Assembly (NCBI GenBank): GCA_021397835.1
Contig: JAJFZO010000747.1
Span: forward strand, 1,056,501 to 1,120,500
Source: Moringa oleifera
Lineage: Eukaryota > Streptophyta > Magnoliopsida > Brassicales > Moringaceae
Reading direction: 5' to 3'
Length of the DNA: 64,000 nucleotides
In this document: piece after piece, positions 1-12,368 of the stretch
Numbering within the stretch: the stretch's first letter is position 1
How the letters are laid out: the number at the start of each line of letters is the position of its first letter
Notes under the pieces: model-generated
Told to the model about the DNA's origin: nothing
What the model saw: the letters and a program-made list of their open reading frames with translations, nothing else
Database searches by the model: none
Made by a program: the position numbers and the translations under genes

Positions 1-120
1 CTCGGAGCAATTAGGCTGCCAAGCTGAATCTGCGAAAATCGAACAGGTATTGTAATGGATGGATGGAGGCACAAGCTCCTTCCCTGTTCAAGCACAGACA
101 AAAAGGAAAAACAATATGCA

Positions 121-231
121 CACTCCCTCCGCAGGCATTACCCTGTTCAGGTTCAAAGGGACTTTCTCAGCCTGGTCTGCTTGCATCCTAGCTAACAGCC
201 AGGGCTAAGCAGATACGGGCACCCCTGGTGC
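121..231 (-). promoter_or_regulatory. TPP riboswitch aptamer in the THIC 3' UTR
   Basis: On the minus strand this segment carries the conserved blocks of a thiamin pyrophosphate aptamer in order: ACCAGGGGTGCC at the 5' arm (about 229-218), CTGAGA (about 174-169), CCCTTTGAACCTGA, ACAGGGTAATGCCTGCG and GGAGGGAGTG at the 3' arm. Between the first two blocks is a longer variable P3 arm, as in plant THIC. It lies downstream of the THIC stop codon on the same strand, the known position in plants. In the established plant model, TPP binding frees an upstream 5' splice site, which removes the proximal poly(A) region and gives long unstable 3' UTRs. It should therefore act as feedback control on THIC. 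Confidence 0.96.
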
Positions 232-309
232 GTTTTTCATGTCAATAAGAGCCAAAAAAAAAAAAAAAGACAAAACAAGAACTCAGGTAGAAGATGCAAC
301 GAGATCATT

Positions 310-315
310 TTTATT
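310..315 (-). terminator. Poly(A) signal AATAAA for short THIC transcripts
   Basis: A perfect AATAAA on the minus strand lies between the riboswitch-controlled 5' splice site (391/392) and the aptamer (231). In the plant model the stable THIC mRNA is processed in exactly this interval, so the short 3' UTR would end just downstream of here and lack the aptamer. Placement is seen in the sequence; its use is inferred. Confidence 0.6.
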
Positions 316-391
316 TCGGACATAAAGCAAGAAGTAAAACAAAGATAGATGTCCTAAAGTTTGCTCTGACATGCGAAACTATGAAACTCAC

Positions 392-494
392 CAACAGCCT
401 GATAGTATATAGACTGCATGTGATTGTTATTAACTAGACAAGCATGCTTCAGGGCTTCATGGAGTTGCAAATCTACTTCATCACTCACATGACC
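392..494 (-). other. THIC 3'-UTR exon between two UTR introns
   Basis: After the stop codon a 5' splice site (AAG|GTCAGT, intron from 629) pairs with a 3' site TTACAG|G (intron end 495), leaving a UTR exon from 494 to 392. That exon ends in TTG|GTGAGT, a strong 5' splice site. This is the position of the riboswitch-gated site in other plant THIC genes. A short stretch before the site (CTGTT, 397-393) is complementary to AACAG in the aptamer's P4/P5 side. A candidate 3' site, ACCAG|GGG, lies at the very start of the aptamer (226-225). Confidence 0.7.
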
Positions 495-631
495 CTGTAA
501 CGAAGATCCAGTAAGAAATCATGTCTTACGAAAATGGAGGAGTTTGATTTTTAATGAAGATAATATTTACGGTTGAAATAAAAGTTCGTAGGGGATAATA
601 AGATGCAAGGAAAAGTTGGGAATACTGACCT

Positions 632-3154
<2,523 letters not shown>

Positions 3155-3705
3155 CTAACAGAAGCATGGTATGATAACCAATTTAAAACAGCATGGTATG
3201 ATAATCAACAAGCATTAACAAGATTAATGAATGCCTTAATATGCGAATCAACCAGAAGCATAATAATGAATTGTCCAAACAGAAGGGATAAAATATATTA
3301 AAAGAAAACAGATTATTTAATTTCTAGCTCTTTTAGGTCTACGCAGCAACCAGTAAGAAGCAGCAGATAGTTATAGAACCATAAATAACACACCGATCTC
3401 AAGTATGCTAACACAAAGACATAGCTTCAGAAGAAGTAAGCTTTACTCTAAACGGAAGATACCTAAGAAATCCAAATTCTGATTCCACTCATTTTTCTCG
3501 ACAACCAAACAAACGAGATTAGTGGCAGGCATAAAAAAGAAAAAGAAAAAAAAAAGATTGCACGGAAATTAAACTCGAAATCTTGATTTTTCTTCCCAGC
3601 AACTAAACACCAGGAAGTTATGGATATCAAAGGGAAAACAGGCAATTATCAAGATAAAACACAAAAAGCCAGTCAACTTAGAGCAAATGATCGAAGAAGA
3701 AGAAC
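3155..3705 (-). other. THIC 5'-UTR intron
   Basis: The leader exon ends TCCAG|GTTCTT at 3706 and the coding exon begins after CTGTTAG at 3154, only 12 bases before the ATG. The 551-base AT-rich intron therefore sits almost directly before the start codon. The boundaries are read from splice consensus only. Confidence 0.6.
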
Positions 3706-3805
3706 CTGGAAGTACGAGCTGGTCTTATCTCTTCACACACTCTGTACAAAGTAGGAAGCTGCTTTGGCGATAACTGACGGGACGACCTTCACGGGACTGC
3801 TGCTC

Positions 3806-3811
3806 TTTATA
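3806..3811 (-). promoter_or_regulatory. THIC TATA box
   Basis: TATAAA on the minus strand in CCCTATAAAGAGC, about 100 bases upstream of the leader exon's splice site. It predicts transcription starting near 3775-3780. A CACGTG G-box lies further upstream at 3985-3990. Confidence 0.6.
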
Positions 3812-5238
3812 GGGACATACCCACCATCTCCCTCATCGAAAAGCAAATGCCTACGTGGCCAACCCAAGATCTTCTACATGCGAAGTAGTCATTCCATAGG
3901 GTAAGCCGCACAATTGGCCAGTCACTCCTCACACGCCGAATGCATGAGGATGCTCAGTCCGAAAATCGGGACCGTCGGTGTTCTCACGTGATCAACTTGA
4001 TCTGCGGCTAAGATCCCGTGGTGGGTCACAAGATTCTGGCATCACTACATAGAGGGGAAGACAGAAAGACAAAAGAGAGTCGAAGTAGGGCCTGTGTTGT
4101 TAACGGTACTATAAGACAGCATGGCTTTAGTTGTTGCCTGAATGCAACGTTGATATTTTTGAGTTTCAGACAAAATATCAAAGTGGAATCATCTCTGTCC
4201 TTTCAGTCCTCTGGATAAAGTTCTGTCGATCCGAGAGAATTTGTTACATACTTCTGTAACCTATCTGAACAAAACCTTCTAAATTTTGATAAGAATACAT
4301 ATTTTCTCCTAAAAAGATTTGATCCCATTACAAATAAAAATATATAAAATCTTAATATTAATTTTTTGTTATCAATTAAAATTTTATATTAAAAAATAAT
4401 AAATTTCATTTTAATAATTTCATTTTATTTAAATTTAAATAATTATTAAAAATTTAAAAATATTTTTATTATTAAAATATCTCAAAAATAATTTAAGTAA
4501 ATTATGCACCTTATTTTAAATTTAAATTTTAAATTTAAATAATTTTCATGTGAAATTTATTTTTTATAAAATTTTTTAAAAATTTTGAAATCATAACTTT
4601 TAAATATATTTTTTAATACTAAAAAATAAATTAAAATTAAACTTAAAATTATTATTTTTAAGACATAAAGATTTAATTAACAACATAAAATAAACATCAT
4701 TACAAGATCTCCATATAACATAAATTAAAATTTTTAATTATTTATTATATTAAATTATCACATTTCAATCGAAGTTACTTTCCAGCATATAACATCATGA
4801 ACTGAGAAGGGACCATCCAATATTTACGGAAAGAATTTTCTGTATATATGTATCTTGTGATTCCTACAATAATCAAATATGCAACACAGTTCTCTACATA
4901 CAAACTGAATAATTATGCAATGCAGCCAAACCATTACAACTTATGAATTGGGCAAACCGGTTATGGACCTAAATAACAGCCGATGTACAAAGATCAACCC
5001 ATAAGTTAAGATGGTGACACAGTGTAGAAGGCAAGTTCCCACACTTCTTTCTCTAGCTTTAGGAATGGTAAGTTTGTGAGATGAAATGAAATAACAGGCT
5101 GGTAGTGCAAGGGGCGATGCAAAATTTCACCTTGCTAAAGGATAATCCAATAAGGCTCTGTGGAGGCGAGAATGGCTCGAGGAGCTATTACTCCCGGTGT
5201 TGACTTAACCTTGATAAGCAGAACAAGCAAAAGAGTTC
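3812..5238. other. Intergenic: THIC promoter and AT-rich spacer
   Basis: About 500 bases of moderately GC promoter DNA beside THIC (G-box at 3985; two AAAATATC motifs at 4152-4159 and 4172-4179) pass into very AT-rich spacer at 4270-4790. The last part before FTSH is presumably its 3' UTR. No gene is seen. Confidence 0.7.
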
Positions 5239-8200
5239 TCATCCAGAGCCAGCTTGCAGTGGAAGACGAGACTCTTGCTTGCCTCTAACAAAGATGGCAA
5301 GTTCCTCAGGCGCAACTACCAATCTCAGCCATTCTTGTAGCTCTTCACCTTCTACTTTCTCATTTTCTGAGATGAGCAGGATTTAGAAAACCAGAAAATA
5401 TCTTTATGTTAAGGCAAGGAGCATATAGAATAAGCTGTTATTCTTTTCTCCTAATTTCAAGCTATTAATCAAGGGCATACTATCCAAATGTGGTTAACAG
5501 AAGATTATGCCGAGTCCAATGACATTTGATGTGTACAGTATAAGGAATAAGAGCAGAAGGGCACCATGCTACCCCAATCAAGGACGATGTAAATCAGTAG
5601 CATGCCAGTCACACCAGTATCATCAAGGGACATTCATTGATTAGAATCCCATGTGAAACCAAATTGAGGTGCACCTTTGTTTTAAGATCTTAATTGTGTG
5701 CTATAGAATAGAAGGATATAAGGCAGTCTATTCTATAGAAGATTAACTTCGCATGAGCTTGAGCAGCAAAGTTTTACCTTCTAGGTGAGCACCAAGCCCC
5801 TCCAACACAGTTGGATTAGCACGCACAACACAGAGTGCAACATCTAAGGCAGACTGCAACAATGCTTTCACTTCTCTTTGAACAAGATCCACAAGATGCC
5901 CCTGTTGTATTTTGTTCAGGTGGATTAGTCTTCATGCTAACTTAAATAGGACCAGAGGAAATCTATGAAAAAGGCAGTACCTGATCCCTTCCCCACGGAG
6001 CAGCTCCCCCAGCCTCATCAATCCCTCCACCAGAAAGTGTAGCTAAAGACACAGGGCCTACTGTCTGATTAAGACCATATTCAGCTACTGCCTTATATGC
6101 CATGTCAGTTGCTCTTCGTATATCATCAAGTGCACCTGTTGAAACCCGACCTGAATACACAACTTCTTCAGCTGCACGGCCTCCAAGAAGCGTAACCAAA
6201 CGACCACGTAACTCATCGATGAAAAGCAAATATCTATCCTCACTCGTTGGTGGAGTATAAGTAAATCCCAATGCCCCTCCTGATCTTGGCAATATGCTTA
6301 ACTTCTACCAACATGAAGAAAGATAATCTCATCACATCATCCATTGGCGTGGACACAGATATCTAAGTGAGGAATGATTAATTATAGTGATGATTGAACT
6401 CAAATTATCTCCCGCAAAGAGACCCATCATATGACTTGGTTCTACCTAGACATGCAGCATCATATCCTTTGTGGAAACACATATGCAAGGCTTACATCAG
6501 ATTTAACACCGAGGTGTTAATGGAGAAGGAAATTGTGAACATACAGTAAAAATATTATCACGGTTACCTCAACACGTGGCTGTCCAGGAAGAAGATTTGC
6601 AATAGCAGTACCAACCACTGCATGCCCAGCTTCGTGCCTTGCAACCACAGCTCTCTCGCAGCCCTGTAACTTGGCAGTTTTCTTCTCTATGCCCTACAAG
6701 AGTTAGATAGTATTTTCAGTCCGCTGTCACTTAATCTATGATGCAATATTTAATTCCTGTTTTCCTAAACACACTGATAATTGTGAACCATATACAGGGA
6801 AATGGAAAAATAACCCCAAGGCACAATATCATGTAAAAGAGAATCTGAAACAAACACTAGAACGTAAAAAGTCCAAGGATCAGGTACATTTAGGTACTGA
6901 TAGCATGCACCTTATCATTCCGTTATTAGGAAGTAAGCTCAATAATTGTTGGCAAGCAGAGGATAGATATGATGATCAAGACAACAAGGTGCTAAAATCA
7001 GAAGAGATAGTCAAATGGCATAGATCAGTGAAATGTTTTCCTTATCACAATAATTATGATCTTTATGCCTAAACAAGGTTCAACAACTGCACTTGAATTG
7101 TTAAAATGAGCATGCAAACAAGATAGCAACTATTCACCAATACATACATAGTCAAATACCTCGAGAAGCATGTTGTGTATGCACGTGACCACATGTCGCA
7201 CGTGTACACAGAGAGAGAGAGAGAGAGAGACTTACAGCTATTGATCGCTCTACTGCCTGAATGAAATCAATTTTCCCGACAACCACCTTGTTTTTCCTTC
7301 CAGCAAGCAAAGCAGCCTCGTTTACCAGATTTGCAAGGTCTGCCCTGCACGGGACACAAATAAAGTCATTCTTGATAAGTTTTTGATAGATAGAACACTC
7401 AGGAGGCAAGAGAGCAGCTTCTAAATGGGATGAGAGAGGATGGAAGGCCATACCCAGTAAAACCAGTAGTCATTGAGGCAATATCACCAAGGTCAACATC
7501 CTCTCCAAGAGGAAGTTCCTTTTTGGTAACATGTACTTTCAAAATAGCTTCCCTTCCAACCCTGTCTGGAGTTTCCACCTGAAAAACCATATTAGCAATA
7601 ATCTTGTTAGAATATCGCACAGGACTTTGCTTCAGCATTCAGAAAGCTAGCACGAAATAAACCACTATACAGACCATAACCACGCGATCAAATCTCCCTG
7701 GTCGACGAAGTGCAGGATCTAAGACATCAGAACGATTTGTTGCTCCGAGAACAATCACAGCAGAGTTGCTGTCAAATCCATCCATCTCCTGCAATTCAAT
7801 CACAAACATAGTAGTTTCACCTAGAGAGAGAAAAGAAGTACTTCAGGTAGAAAGACCACTGCATAGAAAAGAGCTTACAGTGAGCAACTGATTTAAAGTT
7901 TGCTCTCGTTCGTCATTGCTAACAATGCGAAATTTACCATCACGACTTTTTGCCACAGCATCTATCTGAATAAAGTGAACAGCAAGACTGATAATTAATT
8001 AAGAAGTCGACAAGTAGAACCAGATTCATTAATGCAGTAAAAAGTTTACATATTCTAACCTCATCAATGAAAATGATTGATGGTGCCTCCTTCTTTGCCC
8101 GTGCGAAGAGATCTCTAACACGGGAGGCACCCATGCCAACATACAACTCTACAAACTCACTTGCAGAGCAACTTATAAAAGGAACTTCTGCTTCCCCAGC

Positions 8201-10253
8201 CACAGCTTTTGCTAGAAGAGTCTTACCTGTCCCAGGAAGACCCACCTGGAGTACAAAAATAGCAAATACTCATTCAGTATTTGTCAAAAGTTATAACAAA
8301 ACGCAAATTGAACCCATAATGACTACCTCTACTAAATTATCATAAGCATCATCAACATATGCTGGCTCATGGGGACTAAATGGTTTGATTTGCAAACGTT
8401 TTGGAAACCTTCTAAAAAAGGATATATGTGCCTTATCATCAACCACAATCATTTTAATATATTGGAAATTGCCATCCTACAAATCTTTTTGAATGTGAGC
8501 AGCAAATATTTTCTATTGTACAAAATCTTTGATCTACCAATAGATGTTACTAACGTGTTGGTAGTAGACATCATGAATTGCAACAGAAAAAAACTTTGGC
8601 ATCTTAAGGCAATTCAGTTTTATCCCTTTTTAAATTTGAACAAAGGGCATGTTGCTGAGTTGTCTTTGTTTCAACTCACCAAGAGAACACCTCGAGGAGG
8701 ACGAGCACCAAGCCGGATGTATCTGTCTGGATTCCTTAGAAATTCCTGTGGCAGTAAACATCAGCATATAAACACTATTTATTGAGAAAAAGGCACTTAC
8801 TGCACAATTTTGTTGATCCTTAAGCAGTAATAGTTTAGTTGGGGCATGCCTCACATACCACTATTTCTTCCAGCTCTTCCTTGGCCTCATCCACACCAGC
8901 AACATCAGCAAAAGTGATTGTTTCCCCATGGTCAGACACTTTTGCACTACCAGAACCACCAGACTTGCGGGTCCTAAGCTGACCAGTAGTATGCTGCATG
9001 CATTTGTCACTCTGCTCAGAACACAAACATCATAATTTTTGAAGCAAGATAAACAATAGCATGAAGATTCTTACCTGAGAGAAGCTTACAGGGAATCGAT
9101 GGAGAAGCCCTGCAAGCACGGCAACATAGAACAGAGCTATCTGCAAATAACAGAGCAAATTCAATAATGTAAAAGCTTATATCTCATGATCTACTTAAGC
9201 CCAAACTTATACCATCAGATTAATGCGGACTTCATGTTTTCATTCTGTGGAATAAATGACAAAGGTTATGTCGATTCCTAAACTTTCACAATAAATGAAT
9301 TAAACTGATGCACAACACATGTGACCCACCACTTCGTCCATAAACCCAAGCAAGCTTCAATCCCAACTTACCAAAGCTGAGTTGAAAAACCCACCGGAAC
9401 GCTTATCCGGGGACCCGAACTCCACCTCATTTTCAAGCATCTTCTCATAGGGAGTCTTGATATCTGTTGGCCTAGTCGTGGTGTACACAACTCTCTTTGT
9501 GGGGGCGACGCTCCTCAACAAGGACTCCGATTCCTGCAACCTACTGCCACCGCTCACTTCACTATCTTGCCAACTCCCCTCACTCTTCAACTTGAACATG
9601 ATATGCACACCATCGACCTCCACTTTCTGCACCTGGTTACTATTAATCTTGCTCAAGAAGTCACTGTATGGTACACTCACGAAGGTTGTCTGCGTCCTCG
9701 GCTCCGACCCGGGTAATGGGATTCCGGGTCGGAGCAACCGCATGACAAACATGACAATACCCAGCTGCAAAAGCAAAACACCAATCTCTTGCGCTTGTAT
9801 TATCGGCTGCCAATGCCACTTCCTTCCTTTCGACCACCACAACCCACCTTTCCCTTGCTTCTCCCTCCTCTGCTTCGAGGAGGAACCCGAAGTCGATGGA
9901 CTCTGATTGCCTTCACTCTCGCTCTTTTCACTCGAACCCGCCTTCGAATCACTGTCTTGACAATTGGCAACTGTGAAGCTCTCTTTTACTCTATGCTTTT
10001 TCTTCAAGAAACCCGTCCAGAGATTGAATTTGTCGAGGTTCCTGGGGATCGTCGTTGGGTTTTTGCTCAGGTTATTTACAGGGAAGGAGACTGAATTTAG
10101 GAAAAACCGGTTCGACGTACGGTAAAAAACCCTAGATCGACCGTGGAGGAAGCTCAACCCATGCAAGTACAAGAGATTAGAATTCGAATTCGAATTCGAA
10201 TTCGTATAGAACTTACTGTGGATGGTTGGCCTTAGATATTCAACCGATGACAT
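5239..10253 (-). CDS. ATP-dependent zinc metalloprotease FTSH7/FTSH9-like, chloroplastic
   Basis: Membrane-bound AAA+ protease that unfolds and degrades plastid membrane proteins. Thirteen exons: 10253-9372, 9140-9075, 8993-8859, 8745-8680, 8245-8060, 7965-7879, 7788-7675, 7578-7454, 7344-7236, 6693-6568, 6304-5981, 5901-5778 and 5366-5239, giving 823 residues. A Ser/Asn-rich transit peptide and low-complexity linker are followed by a membrane segment near residues 157-174. Next come Walker A GLPGTGKT (385-392), Walker B IIFIDE (440-445), the SRH region ([17 protein letters not shown]) and the zinc site HEAGH (610-614). Catalysis should be intact, unlike in FtsHi proteins. The start is the first in-frame ATG; upstream in-frame codons open only with TTG. 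It resembles Arabidopsis FTSH9 throughout. The 7-versus-9 choice cannot be made here. Confidence 0.94.
7210..7230. repeat. (AG)10 microsatellite against an FTSH 5' splice site
   Basis: A perfect AG/CT dinucleotide run in the FTSH intron after the exon ending at 7236. On the transcribed strand the donor is GCT|GTAAGT, and the T at +6 is the first base of the CT run. Confidence 0.95.
10180..10203. repeat. (GAATTC)4 in FTSH exon 1
   Basis: Four perfect copies of the palindromic hexamer GAATTC. In the coding strand they read AAT TCG and encode the Asn-Ser run of the transit peptide (about residues 17-26). Six-base steps keep the frame. Confidence 0.95.
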
Positions 10254-10301
10254 TTGTGAAATCCCCACAAATCCCAGAAAAAACAATTCGAAATTATACC
10301 A

Positions 10302-10308
10302 TATATAT
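10302..10308 (-). promoter_or_regulatory. Possible FTSH TATA element
   Basis: A TATATAT-type element on the minus strand about 50 bases before the start codon. It implies a short leader, but it is weakly informative in AT-rich DNA. Confidence 0.35.
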
Positions 10309-10309
10309 C

Positions 10310-12184
10310 TCTATGTACATATCACTCCGCGTTTAGGCCTCTGGGTGTGGACTCCAGAGAGAAACAGAGATGGGTTTCGAATATGATCCGTTTGATTAAC
10401 GCACAGAGATGACAGTTTAACCGTCCACTCGTCCTTTTGGGATTATCTTCCTGAGTAGACACTCGCAAAGGGAAAGATCAACAGCATAAGGGAGACGATT
10501 CCATGCGTCGCGGCACAGGTTGTGTTCATGGCTGCGTTAGGGTGTTGACACAGGTGTAGAGGAAGAAATGGACGGAGAGATTGCGGGGATCTATGACCAC
10601 ATGCTTGGCGCTCATCGGACCTCACGATTGGTGGAATTGTGGGCCCTACGTTCTGATCTTCACCGGATATTTGGCTCCTTAGATTGACTGGTGGGCTAAG
10701 GAGCTTACGCTTTGGGCTCTGCTTTATCACCACAGTAGTAGTGGGCCATATTAATCCATTTAAGTATGCTAGACTCTTTTTTAAAATTAAATAAATCAAT
10801 TATGTATTTATATTTAATTTAATTTAATTATTTTTAATTTTTTTAAAAAAATATTAAAATGAGAGATTTTGAATAAAAAATTTTGATTAATAATTTTTTC
10901 GAACATAAGAAAATATTTAAATTATTATTATAAAAAATTTTAAAATTTTGTAAAATATTATTTATGACTCAAAAGTTAATTAAATTTGAGAATGAACTAT
11001 ATAATTCATAAAAGTTATTCAAAATTAGAGATTTTGATAATAAATTTTGAGTAACAAATATTCAAGTTACTATTAATTTTTTAATTTTTAATTTTAAAAA
11101 CATTTTTAAAAAATTCACATTATCAATATTTTTACAAAAAAATAAAAAATATTACTTATAAGTTAAAAGTTGCTGAAAATTAAAAATAAACATATAATTC
11201 ACAAAGTTGACTGATAAATTTTTATGATATAAAAAATATTCAAATTATCATTACAAAAAAATTTTAAAATTTTTAATACTATATATATATTAAATGTATA
11301 TAATTAAAAATTTATAAAATATTATTCATGAGTCAAAAGTTACTAAAAATTGAAAATAAATTATATAATTCATAAAAATTATTTAAGTTAGAGATGCTAT
11401 ATAATGAGATTTAACTAACAAATTTTCACTGGCACAAAAAAATTCAAACTATCATTATAAAAATTTAAAAAATTTTTAATGTTAAAATTAAAAAATTCAT
11501 AAAATATAATTTATTAACAATAATTAATACTAATTTATTTGATTTATTTTTTGACATTTTAAAAATAAAAATATTTTTAATTTTTTATAAATATTAAGGT
11601 CAATTTAAATTAAATTAGAAATTTAAATATATAAAAAAATAATTTAACTTAGAATTTTTTTATTTTTTCTTCAAATTTTTATAATTTGAATAAATATTTA
11701 AAAATACTAATACAAAGAGTTGCAACTTTTTGAGTTTCTGCGTCCTCGGTCCTGTTGAAATACAAATACAAATACAAGAGATTTTGGGGCCATTTTGCTA
11801 AATATTTAGAACCAGAAGGGCATGTGAGCTAAATACATACTTCTGATAACTGCCATTTCCTCAACTACCTGTTTTCTATTTTGTCCTTTCTAATCCAGGA
11901 ATCAGGTGAGGTAAATAGAAAAGCAAGCCCTAAATTTGAGGATCTTCACAATGCTATTAACCAGAAAAAGATATCTAAAATGAAGACCATACATTTTCTA
12001 AGCTACTGGGGAAAGAGTAAAGATTTTGGTTCGTTATTGTTTTCGGGTAGGGCTGATCTCTCTCTCATCGTACTTTCTCCTTCATGTCTTGGATTTTGGT
12101 GCGTTTTTTGACTTCTGGATTGAATTATTGTTCATTATTGTAACTGAAAATCCGAATTTTACGTGTTTCGAGTGCAGGTTCTTC
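10310..12184. other. Intergenic: FTSH promoter, AT-rich spacer and leader of the next gene
   Basis: 10310-10750 is mixed-composition promoter DNA. 10750-11730 is over 80% A/T with many ATTTTTAA-like runs and no gene. 11740-12184 is less AT-rich and probably holds the transcription start and leader, perhaps with an intron ending TGCAG at about 12177, of the large plus-strand gene that follows. Confidence 0.6.
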
Positions 12185-12368
12185 ATGGTATTTTTTGTAT
12201 CAGTTGTACTTCTTGATGCCAACTGAGTTTTGGGGAGTACGTTGCGCACTGTATGTGTTTGAGTTAGTGTCTTTTATGACCTGTCAAGATTTTCTGGGGA
12301 AACAAACATGGGTATTGATGCGAAGGATGTTCAAAGGTTTCTGTGGAGAATTCTTAGATTTTCCATGA
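12185..12368 (+). promoter_or_regulatory. Two upstream ORFs, the second overlapping the main start
   Basis: uORF1 (12185-12226) has 14 codons including the stop. uORF2 (12216-12368) has 51 codons in another frame and runs over the main ATG at 12308. If the mRNA includes this leader, ribosomes that initiate at uORF2 cannot reach the main start by simple scanning. The ORFs are seen directly; a translational effect is inferred. Confidence 0.45.

Noticed and set aside
8369..8785. Plus-strand open frame of 138 codons
   Set aside because: It lies across FTSH introns and an exon on the opposite strand; no coding character of its own.
10443..10799. Frame of 118 codons upstream of FTSH
   Set aside because: No motif seen, and it runs into AT-rich spacer at its start.
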